Source: Aquimarina sp. RZ0 (GTDB lineage: Bacteria > Bacteroidota > Bacteroidia > Flavobacteriales > Flavobacteriaceae). From it: DNA of 64,000 bases. The notes under the pieces were generated by a model. It saw nothing but the letters and a program-made list of their open reading frames with translations. It was not told the origin of the DNA and searched no databases. Made by a program: the position numbers and the translations under genes. The stretch is taken from contig NZ_VTZU01000020.1 of assembly GCF_008370685.1 (NCBI RefSeq), positions 30,625 to 94,624 on the forward strand. The letters run 5' to 3'. This document shows positions 1 to 8,011 of this stretch, one piece after another (position 1 is the first letter of the stretch; each line of letters begins with the position of its first letter).

Positions 1-119
1 TTTTTCTTCCTTACTTCATTATCCTTTAACATTCTCGTTTTCCATAGCCTTACTCCGATTGCATCGTCGGTCATAAGGTGGGTTTGTACTCTTTCGGCTT
101 GTAGCGGCCGTATTTCTAA

Positions 120-680
120 CTACTCCATGTTCGTGTTTTTATATTGTTGAATAATCTGTTCTATTTTTAGTTCGAAAACAAATAATGATAACATTTTCCA
201 AATTAAAGTATCTAATCTCAAAGAAAAATGATGACCAATATTATTATCATATATCTCCCCAATAAAAGTCGCTCTATCCAAAATTTTTATTGTATTATCA
301 TTCAGAAACACTAAAAACATAACTTGATTCTTACTAATAATATCCTGAATAATTGTTTCGAATAAAATACGCTCCTCCTTTATGTTTACTGCATTTTCTC
401 TAAAACTATTAAATAGATACTTTTTTATTTCTTTAATGGTCAAATTACTAATCCTAAAGGCTCGGATTTCAGTAATAATTCTGATCCATAAAGCTTCATA
501 AAAACTAAAACTACTCTTCATTCCACTGGCAGCATACTTTCTATGATCGTCTATCAACCCAATTTCTTTCCAATGGTGCACTTGTCTATTGGTTACAAAA
601 GAAAGGTGTTCTGATCTGAACAATTTTTCAGACAACAACTCTTGCAGGCTTTCTTGTTCGTCGGATTGTGGATCGAACAT
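120..680 (-). CDS. MerR-like HTH regulator
   Basis: A 186-aa protein. The N-terminal third (about residues 25-90) has the pattern of a MerR-type winged helix: a VTNRQVHHWKEIGLI segment, where the usual reading is 'recognise, bind as the second helix, then turn', followed by a FYEAL...IRAFRISNLTIKEIKKYL segment that matches the second half of the MerR DNA-binding fold. The remainder has no recognisable effector domain and no metal-binding cysteines, so it is not a classic metal sensor. It starts at ATG and lies 67 nt downstream of, and on the same strand as, the next small gene, so the three left-hand minus-strand genes may be one unit. The target is unknown. The family call rests only on the HTH pattern. 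Confidence 0.55.
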   Translation of the reverse strand: MFDPQSDEQESLQELLSEKLFRSEHLSFVTNRQVHHWKEIGLIDDHRKYAASGMKSSFSFYEALWIRIITEIRAFRISNLTIKEIKKYLFNSFRENAVNIKEERILFETIIQDIISKNQVMFLVFLNDNTIKILDRATFIGEIYDNNIGHHFSLRLDTLIWKMLSLFVFELKIEQIIQQYKNTNME

Positions 681-747
681 TATTTTTGATTTTATTCAAC
701 ATTTCACACGAATATACTAATAAATTACGATATCGTAATTTAACATT

Positions 748-1185
748 TTAAAACCTCCTATATCTCCTCATTTCTTCCTCTTCTAAAGGTTCATTAGGAT
801 TTGTTTGGCTTAATGAGAAAAAATATCGCAAGGGTATAGTTACCATAAATTTTGACTCATTGAAAATAGGTTTGATAGTAATTAAATGCCAATATGTGTG
901 ACGCATTAAAGTCTGTAAACCATTGGTGATTGATTTCATTCGATATGGCGACTTTTTGTATATATCAGAAGAACCAATGTAAAGTAAAGGTAAATTATCC
1001 ACGTCAATAGTTTTACCTTCTTTTATATATTGATTTAAGAGGATTTTGTAGCGGTTACAAAGCTGATAAAGGACATAACTATTTCCTCTTCTCAATAACC
1101 AACTGTGAACTGGCTCAAATTTATTGGAGTCTTGTATTTCTCTCCAAAGTAATCGATAGTTGACGAATAAACGATGTTGTTTCAT
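748..1185 (-). CDS. hypothetical protein, 145 aa
   Basis: I do not recognise this protein. It is basic, with no signal peptide or membrane segment. It shares a layout with the neighbouring 138-aa protein encoded at 1240-1656: an aromatic FV(N/D)Y..(L/V)W start, a central L..(Y)...NQYI / YEQYI helix and a C-terminal half that may be a degenerate winged helix. This suggests an old tandem duplication. The gene ends in an RRYRRF tail. Position between a MerR-like regulator and the sister gene suggests a DNA-associated role, but nothing in the sequence proves it. Confidence 0.5.
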   Translation of the reverse strand: MKQHRLFVNYRLLWREIQDSNKFEPVHSWLLRRGNSYVLYQLCNRYKILLNQYIKEGKTIDVDNLPLLYIGSSDIYKKSPYRMKSITNGLQTLMRHTYWHLITIKPIFNESKFMVTIPLRYFFSLSQTNPNEPLEEEEMRRYRRF

Positions 1186-1239
1186 AATAATAGTTTTTAA
1201 AAAAATTAATAATGTAATACTCTGAACTGCACGGTTATT

Positions 1240-1656
1240 TTACTTGGTAAGTATAAGCCCCATGGGTTCTGCAATAAAGATGTACGATGAACTTACATGA
1301 ATATCATAATAGCCTTTTGAATGTCTTGGTATTGGCAGTTCGATCTGTAGTACATCTAAATCCTTTAACTTCTGAAGGTGTTTTTTGATTGTACTTGTAC
1401 CATACCCTGCAAGTTTTCCTATTCTAAAAGCATCAATAGTAAGCCTTCTTTCAAGAAAATCCTCATCTACCACAGAAGGCTTGCGATTTATATATTGTTC
1501 ATACAGATTAAGTGTACAAATAAGCGTGTCAATATGCGCTCCTTTGATCTTGTCTTCAACCGCTCTAGTCCAATTATATTTTTCGATAATTTTCCATACC
1601 TTTTCGTAGTCGACAAAATATTCCTGCCTCTCTGATTCAATTTCTCTTAATGTCAT
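1240..1656 (-). CDS. hypothetical winged-helix-like protein, 138 aa
   Basis: A small protein starting at ATG. Residues about 75-110 (RIGKLAGYGTSTIKKHLQKL) look like a helix-turn-helix that reads as 'stepwise activation then helix', followed by a beta-wing-like stretch (LQIELPIPRHSKGYYDIHV). It may therefore be a small winged-helix DNA-binding protein, such as those associated with plasmid or mobile-element replication, but this is an inference. It appears related to the 145-aa product encoded just downstream at 748-1185. The upstream side is a 1.45-kb stretch without a good gene that includes a GC-rich palindromic island. Confidence 0.5.
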   Translation of the reverse strand: MTLREIESERQEYFVDYEKVWKIIEKYNWTRAVEDKIKGAHIDTLICTLNLYEQYINRKPSVVDEDFLERRLTIDAFRIGKLAGYGTSTIKKHLQKLKDLDVLQIELPIPRHSKGYYDIHVSSSYIFIAEPMGLILTK

Positions 1657-1714
1657 TTTTGTATGTTTTAATAATTAAAGAAGTTAAAACTGAGAAATTA
1701 CATTCAAAAATCTA

Positions 1715-1793
1715 CGTACCTTTTGTGTTCCGCGGGACGTAAAAAAATATCTTTGTAGCATCCGCGGGCACTACGAGCTACCCAAGCGGTACG
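1715..1793. other. GC-rich island with paired CCGCGG palindromes
   Basis: In otherwise very AT-rich sequence, a 79-bp block is bounded by CGTACC (1715-1720) and its inverse GGTACG (1788-1793). It contains two TCCGCGGG cores, one in a near-perfect palindrome (GTTCCGCGGGAC). The composition contrast and the symmetry suggest a protein-binding or recombination site, or a structured RNA upstream of the 138-aa minus-strand gene. The function is unknown. Confidence 0.4.
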
Positions 1794-2000
1794 AAAATAA
1801 TTTCACCTATTTATGGTAGTTGTCAGAATTACTGAAAAAAGCGATTTTTTAATATTTCTCAATCATTAAACTTCTTATTGTATCTATTACATATTTCAAT
1901 AACCTTTAGGATCCTTTGGTATTAAAACTGAAGTAAAGTTATAGAACTGGAAATAGAATTCATTGCACAACTTTTACTCCCCTGTTTCAAAAAACAGAAA

Positions 2001-2063
2001 AAAGGAGGTTTAATAATAGCTGACAGATGTTAAGGTGTAGTAAAACTTTTTTAAAGGAGGTTT
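2001..2063. repeat. direct repeat of AAAGGAGGTTT (two copies, 52 bp apart)
   Basis: The 11-mer AAAGGAGGTTT occurs at 2001-2011 and 2053-2063. It contains the full anti-SD complement AGGAGGT, which Bacteroidota genes seldom use, and no start codon with an open frame follows either copy at normal spacing. It is more likely a relic of mobile DNA than a ribosome-binding site. Confidence 0.35.
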
Positions 2064-3108
2064 TTAACGACTCTAAAATTGTTTAAAAAGGCTTTTTTTG
2101 ATCAAAATACCGCATCTAAAATTGTAAGATAAAGAGAAAATAAATTGACTTAAAAGTTATTAGAATAAAGCGTTTTGATCATTATAGTCTTTTAAAGAAA
2201 AATAATACATCTCTAAAAGACCGAAAATATAAGAACTTACGAAGTTGTCTATAAATGAAGAATATAATATTCAATTAATTACTAGTTTTAAAATTTAAAG
2301 CTACAACTTCTTTTTAGAGAGTAAGACAATGCTTAAAAAATGTATTTAAGCGCAAGATTTTTATGCAATAATAGTCTTGTTAGTATTTATTAAGGTAAAA
2401 ACTTCTTCTTGGAAATATTTTTACCATTAAAAACCTATCCTATAATACTTGATTATCGAGTGAAAAGAAAACTATTGATTAAAAACATATTTGGATGCTA
2501 CAATTAGTAGGAAAAATTTTTAAGTCTTTTATTTTTCAAATACAAAAATACCTGAGTGGAAGTTTTTTATCTATGTAATTAATAACTATAGAATTTAATA
2601 GAGCTTAAACTATCGAGCGAATAAATTTAAAGTCAAAATAGAGTAGTTCAAAAGACAAATTTTAAAAATTTAACCGAAAAGAGAGTTTTACTGAACATTC
2701 ACCTTAATAGCATAATAATCTTACCCTCTTCTACTAGTCTCACAATTTCCTTATTTAACAATGATTAAAAGCAATATTAACACAAAACATTTTTACAAAT
2801 TATAATCTTTAAATCTAAAACTGCATTAATAGGAATATGATGAATAAATAGTAGTCAATCTCTCCAAATGAATCTGAAAAATCCTTTTGAACAGGTTTAG
2901 AATTTGATGATCATACAGGATCAATTCTCGGGAAATTTGAGTATTACCACCTTCTGTTTTAAATACACAGCTTATAAATTTATACGACACGCTAGTAATG
3001 TGCAATTTAATCAATTTTAAACGACTACAAACGTTTAAAAAATAAAAGATTAACAATAAATGATATGATAGGTATTTCCAAAAAAACTTGGGAAAGAATT
3101 TACTCCAG

Positions 3109-3195
3109 CTATTTAAAAAATTTCTTCAAAGTCAATCCGTGGATATCCATTATTCGAATTAAGGTTTCTATCGTAAAATTATCACCTACCTTAAA
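3109..3195 (-). pseudogene. remnant of an XRE-family HTH regulator (C-terminal helices)
   Basis: On the minus strand a short open stretch of 28 codons ending at TAG (3109-3111) encodes GDNFTIETLIRIMDIHGL followed by TLKKFFK. This is the pattern of the last helices of XRE/Cro-type HTH domains (N-[FP]-[ST]-[IL]-E-T-L-x-K-I-A-x-x-L-x-[IV]-x-L-x-x-[LF]-F). The frame closes just upstream, only about 15 bp from the left end of the IS3-type element at 3211, so the N-terminal half seems to have been lost there. I could not find the missing half on the other side of the element. Confidence 0.45.
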
Positions 3196-3210
3196 CTATT
3201 TTTTTAGCAA

Positions 3211-4437
3211 AGTGATCTCCTCCAAATAGATAGGACAGATTAGAATTAGAGAATTCTGAGCAAATAAATTTGTAATTTTAAACTATTATTTGCTTATGAA
3301 ACGATCAAAATTTAGCGAATCACAGATTGTTTTTGCCATTAAACAGGCAGAGACTGGGACACGAATATCGGAGATATGTCGTAAAATGGGTATTTCTGAA
3401 GCTACCTTCTACAATTGGAAAAAGAAATATGGTGGTTTAGGTGTTTCAGAACTCAGAAGATTGAAGAATTTAGAAGAGGAGAATTCTCAATTAAAAAAGT
3501 TAGTGGCTGATCTTAGTCTTGATAAACAGATTCTACAAGATGTTTTGAAAAAAGTTTTAAGACCTTCTCGAAAGCGGGAGATGGTCGGTAACATTAGGAT
3601 GGAGTATAATATCTCTATCAACCGTTGCTGTAGATTAGTTTTATTGGCAAGGAGTATGTACTATTACAAAAGTAAGGACCGAGATGATGAGTTTTTACGA
3701 ATGCGAATGAAGGAGATTGCTGCAGTAAGAGTACGTTATGGTTTTTGGCGTATTCATATATTACTTAGACGAGAAGGTTTTATGGATAATCATAAACGTA
3801 TGTATCGGGTATACTGTGAAGAAGGATTAAACCTTCGCAGCAAACGCGTCCTAAACGAAATCGATCTGCAGCCCATAGGATACCTAAAGAGGGCAATGCT
3901 TCTAGTTTACACTAGTGTTGGAGTATGGATTTTGTTTCTGATCAGTTGTATAATGGTCATCGTTTTAGGGCTTTAATTGTAGTAGATAATTTTAGCCGTA
4001 AATGTTTGGCTATTCAGGCAGGAAAATCACTAAAAGGGAGTGATATGGTGGGTTTAATGAATCGTATAACTGAATATTCCAAATGCCTTCCTAAACGTAT
4101 TAAAGTTGATAATGGAAGTGAATCTATTAGTAAATTTTTGGATAAATGGGCTTACCAAAACAAAGTAGAATTAGATTTCTCTAGACCTGGAAAACCAACA
4201 GATAACCCTTATATTGAAAGTTTCAACGGTTCATTTAAAGATGAATGTCTTAATGCAAATTGGTTCTTTTCTTTGGAAGATGCACAAGAAAAGTTCGATA
4301 TTTGGAGAGAAGATTATAATAGCTTCAGACCACATAGTTCATTGGGGGACATGTCCCCCAATGAATATATTAAAAAGAGTAAAAATAGCTCGGATTTTCT
4401 ACTTTCAACCAGTACCTAGATATGAGAGGAGGTCACT
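3211..4437 (+). mobile_element. degenerate IS3-family insertion sequence
   Basis: The element is bounded by imperfect inverted repeats: left AGTGATCTCCTC (from 3211) and right GAGGAGGTCACT (to 4437), which match except for one base over 12. Between them lies one IS3-type transposase (OrfA HTH plus OrfB DDE domain) that is disabled by a frameshift and a stop codon. The bases flanking the two ends do not form a 3-4 bp target duplication, which suggests an old insertion or a later rearrangement. A second copy of the right-end sequence is at 4831-4908. Confidence 0.75.
3296..4419 (+). pseudogene. IS3-family transposase, frameshifted and with a premature stop
   Basis: The ATG at 3296 begins a Tnp_1-type HTH (SKFSESQIVFAIKQAETG, then ISEATFYNWKKKYGG) with a following leucine-rich coiled coil, typical of OrfA of IS3/IS407-like elements. 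The frame then runs into the OrfB N-terminus. At about 3845-3849 an apparent extra CG dinucleotide shifts the frame. In the restored frame (SAAHRIPKEGNASSLH) a TAG at 3913-3915 stands where relatives have Gln, directly before CWSMDFV. The DDE catalytic core follows intact: D in WSMDFV, D in KVDNGSES and E in NPYIESFNGSFKDE. The element therefore needs two lesions repaired and should not be able to make transposase. Confidence 0.8.
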
Positions 4438-4503
4438 ATGCCCAGATTTTGATTTGTTCCAGTATTGGTCTCATTTTCTTACCCCGTAGTGCCTTTCTTT
4501 TCT

Positions 4504-4713
4504 CAAAATTGTTGCACTTCATCTTTGATAGCTCTTTCCTGCATAGCCCATAGAAAACAAAGGTGTTTGGATATTGAGGCTATTTTTTGAAATATAAAAC
4601 AAAATATCCGCTTCAAAAGATTTATGTTGAGAGGAACGGAAAAAGTAGACATCGAATTTGGGTTGATTTGCAATGACTCACAATTTAAAAAAAAAGTAGG
4701 TGTAAGAGTATAA
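4504..4713 (+). pseudogene. C-terminal remnant of an IS1182-type transposase
   Basis: Read on the plus strand from 4504, the frame gives RKQRCLDIEAIF, a TGA at 4588-4590, then NIKQNIRFKRFMLRG followed by TEKVDIEFGL. This matches the typical end of IS1182-family transposases (E-[AP]-x-F-G-x-I-K-x-N-x-x-[FR]-x-R-F-x-L-R-G-x-x-K-V-x-x-E-x-x-L). Only the last ~60 residues remain and they are interrupted by the in-frame stop. No full element or ends are visible. Confidence 0.6.
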
Positions 4714-4830
4714 AAGCTCATCAACAAATAAAACTGATAATGAACACCTTACAACTTTTTTGAAGTCAAAAACTCCAAAATAGAAAATAACTCAAAACAA
4801 AAAACTGCCTAAATCTTTTTAGATAACCTC

Positions 4831-4908
4831 ATGAATATGTTGAAAAGGAGAGTGCAAATAGCTCAGATTTTCTACGTTTAACCAGTACCTAGTTTTGCGA
4901 GGAGATCA
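4831..4908 (+). mobile_element. loose copy of the IS3 right end
   Basis: The segment from ATGAATATG (4831) to GAGGAGATCA (4908) matches the last ~77 bp of the IS3-type element (4361-4437) with scattered changes, including CAGTACCTAG in both. It is what remains of a second IS3 copy, or a duplicated end, and it separates the IS1182 remnant from the transglutaminase-like gene. Confidence 0.65.
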
Positions 4909-4952
4909 ATTAATTTTTTCTTCTCTAATAAGTAAGACATTACATTATAGTT

Positions 4953-5588
4953 CTAAAGATTAATCTCATTTACTCCTTTATTTTCAACAAATATATTTGG
5001 ATAATGAGTTTTAGCATTATCGAAAATAAATTCAAGCGGTACATCTTCAAAATGACCATAATCCTCTAAATATTCCATAAATACTTTTCCTTCATTATTA
5101 AACTCCTGGAATATAGAATCATTCTCACCATCAAATTCTAAAGGCTCTACCCTGCATATTCGACATAATTCTTTATTAAATGCTGGAGAGACTTTCAACC
5201 ATTGACCATTTAGATATAGATCAACCATCCCGTGAGGTGTAAGTTCGTTAGTACCGAATTTCTTGACTAATCTTTCTACTCCAATGTGATTTTTTACTTT
5301 GGCTAAATGAATTCTTGCAGGAATTTTTAATGCCCTTAAACAGGCTATTAACAAAATAGACTTATCTACACAATGAGTTCTATTTTTATTAGCAATAGAA
5401 CTCGCTTTATAGCTTTCTTTTGACAAATTAATAGTGTAAGGATAATACTTCCAAAAATCTCTAATTTTAAGATATAGGAGTTTAGACTTTTCTTTTGGAG
5501 TTAAAGCATCCGTATTAAATTCATCGATAATTTCCTGAATCTCATCAGTTTCATAATCAAAGTAATAAGTAGAGGCTAAATAATCCAT
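4953..5588 (-). CDS. transglutaminase-like protein
   Basis: A cytosolic protein of 211 aa if started at the ATG at 5588; a longer frame reaches a GTG at 5651. It has the papain-like transglutaminase core: the nucleophile Cys in RTHCVDKS (residue 94 of the long frame), a region IPARIHLAKVKN, then the His in TPHGMVDLYLNGQWLKV (residue 140). The position that usually holds the catalytic Asp reads VSPAFN, so the third residue of the triad seems to be Ser; I recall that in this subgroup the site is often not Asp. Such proteins include proteases and cyclases of unknown substrate. The neighbours are IS remains on both sides, so this is probably a passenger unrelated to the PKS. Confidence 0.65.
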   Translation of the reverse strand: MDYLASTYYFDYETDEIQEIIDEFNTDALTPKEKSKLLYLKIRDFWKYYPYTINLSKESYKASSIANKNRTHCVDKSILLIACLRALKIPARIHLAKVKNHIGVERLVKKFGTNELTPHGMVDLYLNGQWLKVSPAFNKELCRICRVEPLEFDGENDSIFQEFNNEGKVFMEYLEDYGHFEDVPLEFIFDNAKTHYPNIFVENKGVNEINL

Positions 5589-5780
5589 ATTTATTTTTAA
5601 TTTGTAATCAATGACCTTTGCATAACTCAATAATTTATTGCAGATATACACTTTTTAAACTATTGTAAACACTACAACTATTATTAATTAGGACTTATCG
5701 TGTGTTTGTAGTACAATACCATATCTAAATGTAGAAAAAAATAATTGTACTACAAATTCTTTCAATCAAAAATTGAATAC

Positions 5781-6708
5781 GAAGTGATTTAAACTTTTAT
5801 GTTTTTTCTTTTTTCAATTTTTTTGATTGCTATCACAAAGAATGCTAGGTAGTTAAAACCTTTCCAGCTTTCTGTTGTTGTATCAAATCGATTGAGTAAA
5901 GAACTGAAGCTGTCCATTCACGCATTAGTACGTTCTATTATATAACGCTGGTCATATAATTTTTGATCAAAATATTCTTCTCTATTCTGAGTATTTCCAT
6001 TGCGTTTATTAAAACATACATTAGCATTGATTTCTTTTTTTGCACAGAAATCTCTAAATGTTTTTGAATCAAAACCTGCGTCGGCATTTAGAAACAAACC
6101 TTCAATTGGAATATCTGCTTCTTTTAAAGAGGCAGTTACCACCTCAAACTGTACCTCAATATCATTAAGATCATTATGATTACCAGATATAGGTTCACTC
6201 ATAGCTAATGGTACCCCTTGTCTGTCAGTAAGGTAGAGTGCATTGGTAGTTTTACGTTTTTTCTGTCCTTGATAATCAACCTCTTGCCTCCTCGTATAGC
6301 AGGGGTATGACTACCATCTAAATCCACGCTGGAGAGATCAAGTTGTTGCTTGTGGAGTTTTAAGAATTTAAGCCAACTATCTTTCAAGGTATCAGATAAA
6401 CACCATTTTCTGTAATGATAATAGACAGCGTTCCAACTTAAAACATTCTTCTCAAACAACGCTTTAACTGGTAATTGATTCCATGGTAGACCTGTTTTTA
6501 GCTTATAGAGTATTGCATTGATAAGCTCAACCAAGGGCATTGTTGGAGGAAAGCCTTGTTTTGTTTTTGGAATAAAAGGTACTATTTCCATTTCAATTGT
6601 ATCTTTGTCTAGAACTGTGTACATAATGGGTCGACTTTAGAGATTTACGTGTGGTAACGAAAATATCTACAACCCATTTTTATTGCTTCTAAAAGTTTAA
6701 ATCACTTC
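5781..6708 (-). mobile_element. IS5-family insertion sequence with perfect ends and TAC target duplication
   Basis: Perfect 19-bp terminal inverted repeats, GAAGTGATTTAAACTTTTA at 5781-5799 and its complement at 6690-6708, enclose a single transposase. TAC occurs directly outside both ends (5778-5780 and 6709-6711) and fits a 3-bp target duplication. The size of 928 bp is normal for small IS5-family elements. The transposase is broken, so the copy is now immobile unless helped in trans. Confidence 0.85.
5789..6624 (-). pseudogene. IS5-family transposase, frameshifted and with a nonsense codon
   Basis: Starting at the ATG at 6624, the first part (PFIPKTKQGFPPTMPLVELI, then YKLKTGLPWNQLP) is the N-terminal DUF4096-like domain, and VDLDGSHTP carries the first catalytic Asp. 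At about 6285-6288 one base seems to be missing; in the other frame the protein continues EVDYQGQKKRKTTNALYLTD and reaches the NADAGFDS and RYIIERTNA blocks (DDE motif, second Asp and Glu). A TGA at 5918-5920 replaces the expected Trp. The reading then continues MDSFSSLLNRFDTTTESW to a natural stop at 5789. Programmed frameshifting exists in some IS5 groups, but the nonsense codon shows decay. Confidence 0.8.
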
Positions 6709-6822
6709 TACATCAAAAAAGTTTGAAATTTCCTTCTAGAAATCCAGCCTCTAAAAAAATTAGCGAACACTAATATTTCTTAATCTAACTTCCATTTATA
6801 ATCTCCAATGAACTTATGTAAA

Positions 6823-7578
6823 TCAAATCTTTTGTTGAATATGTCCTTTATTGATAGTGTTTTCTAATGCTTTCCAAAGGTGATCAAAATTACATTTAGT
6901 CTCTTTGGGAGATACAACAGAACAAACAAAATTATTTACATGACTGGAAGTAGATTTATACTGTGTAAAATATTTAAATGTTGTTATATATTTAGTGTCT
7001 ATTTTTTCTAAAGATTTAATTTCAAATAATTTAAAATCTACGGTAAGACCTGTTTTTAAAATTTTTGACAAAGCTTCTTTAATGGTCCAAATCAAAGTGT
7101 ATCCAACTGATATAGACAAAGAAATTTTTGATATTAACTCTTGCTCTTCTTTGCTGATTATACTTTTCATTGTTTTTATTTTGTCTTCACTTATTTTTTC
7201 AATATCTATTCCTAATGGATGTTTTTCTGGAAATGCTAAAGAAACACCAACGTTTTCGCAATGACTTATACAAACTTGAACATTTTGATTTTTTACATAT
7301 TTTACCACTGGAAATTTAAAGACCCCAAAATCTATCGATATATGCTGACCATTTTTTTCATTTATAAGAAACTCTAAGATCGCTTTTTTTGCTGAGACTC
7401 TACCCAATAGATAACTTAACTTTCGTCTTTCAAATCTCAACGTTTTATAATACTCTATTTCTTCCGGATGCAATAAATTCGTATCTATTATAAATTCTTG
7501 TAAGTTTTTATTAATAATACAAAAACCCGCATTAAAATTATTATACTCTCTTCTTAAGAGGACTCTACCTTTATACAT
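6823..7578 (-). CDS. 4'-phosphopantetheinyl transferase (Sfp type)
   Basis: It transfers the phosphopantetheine arm of CoA to a serine of carrier proteins and would activate the roughly 15 ACPs of this locus. The 251-aa protein has the Sfp-superfamily signature: GIDIEKI (D125 and E127 for magnesium) and WTIKEALSK (W164, K167, E168). Upstream are RKLSYLLGRVSAKKAI and the substrate-binding VCISHCENVGVSLAF. It is on the same strand as the PKS operon but separated from its last gene by 433 bp, so it probably has its own promoter. The length fits the Sfp class rather than the short AcpS class. An assisted role with other cellular carrier proteins cannot be excluded. Confidence 0.9.
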   Translation of the reverse strand: MYKGRVLLRREYNNFNAGFCIINKNLQEFIIDTNLLHPEEIEYYKTLRFERRKLSYLLGRVSAKKAILEFLINEKNGQHISIDFGVFKFPVVKYVKNQNVQVCISHCENVGVSLAFPEKHPLGIDIEKISEDKIKTMKSIISKEEQELISKISLSISVGYTLIWTIKEALSKILKTGLTVDFKLFEIKSLEKIDTKYITTFKYFTQYKSTSSHVNNFVCSVVSPKETKCNFDHLWKALENTINKGHIQQKI

Positions 7579-7790
7579 TGACTTAGGATTAAAATATACT
7601 TTTAATTGGTCAAATCGTAATTTAATAGTAACTCAAATTAGACTTTCCTTTTAGCTTTTTAATATACATATAATGAATACTGAATCGTTGAATGCCTTTG
7701 ACAGGCCATATTTGTTAAAATAATTATAGTCATCTTCTCCTAGCCGAGTCAGCTTTTTTTAAATAAGGTCCTGTTCAATTTTTAGATTGC

Positions 7791-7835
7791 ACTGAAATTT
7801 TCTGCCTGAAGGGCACGGCATTATAGAAAATCAGT
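7791..7835. other. stem-loop in the 433-bp gap after the PKS operon
   Basis: The gap 7579-8011 holds no gene. Within it, ACTGA-TTTTCT at 7791-7803 (with a 2-base AA bulge) pairs with AGAAAATCAGT at 7825-7835; the loop contains a short GCC/GGC pair. It lies about 180 nt beyond the stop of the last PKS gene in transcription order. No clean U-run follows on that strand, so a terminator role is only possible. Confidence 0.3.
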
Positions 7836-8011
7836 ATAATATTGTATACAAAAAACACAATTTTCAGGAAAAGTATGTATGGAACTATTTCGATTTTTAT
7901 CATATTTTCAATTAAGTATTATAACTATAAAGGGTTGCTTAGTTTGAGTACTATTTAGAAATATAAATCTTAATAAACTATTTTGGACATAAAAGGTGTA
8001 ATCAACTCAAT

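Larger units (their letters stand above)
1657..3108. other. gene-free AT-rich stretch
   Basis: About 1.45 kb with no convincing gene. Short frames on both strands lack homology patterns and are interrupted. It contains the GC-rich palindromic island at 1715-1793, a small hairpin at 1982-1997 (CTGTTT, loop, AAACAG) and two copies of AAAGGAGGTTT at 2001-2011 and 2053-2063. The rest is low-complexity AT-rich sequence leading into the decayed IS region, and looks like eroded DNA rather than regulatory space. Confidence 0.5.

Noticed and set aside
1..74. Open minus-strand frame reaching the left window edge
   Set aside because: Only about 25 codons are visible and they match nothing I know; too short to support as a gene.
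2826..3056. Minus-strand frame of 76 codons
   Set aside because: Low-complexity, no motif and no gene context; looks like chance in AT-rich DNA.
4503..4727. Minus-strand frame over the IS1182 remnant
   Set aside because: The plus strand of the same stretch gives a recognisable transposase end, so the minus frame is a shadow.
5589..5651. Longer GTG start of the transglutaminase-like gene
   Set aside because: The added 21 residues have no family match; the ATG at 5588 leads directly into the domain.
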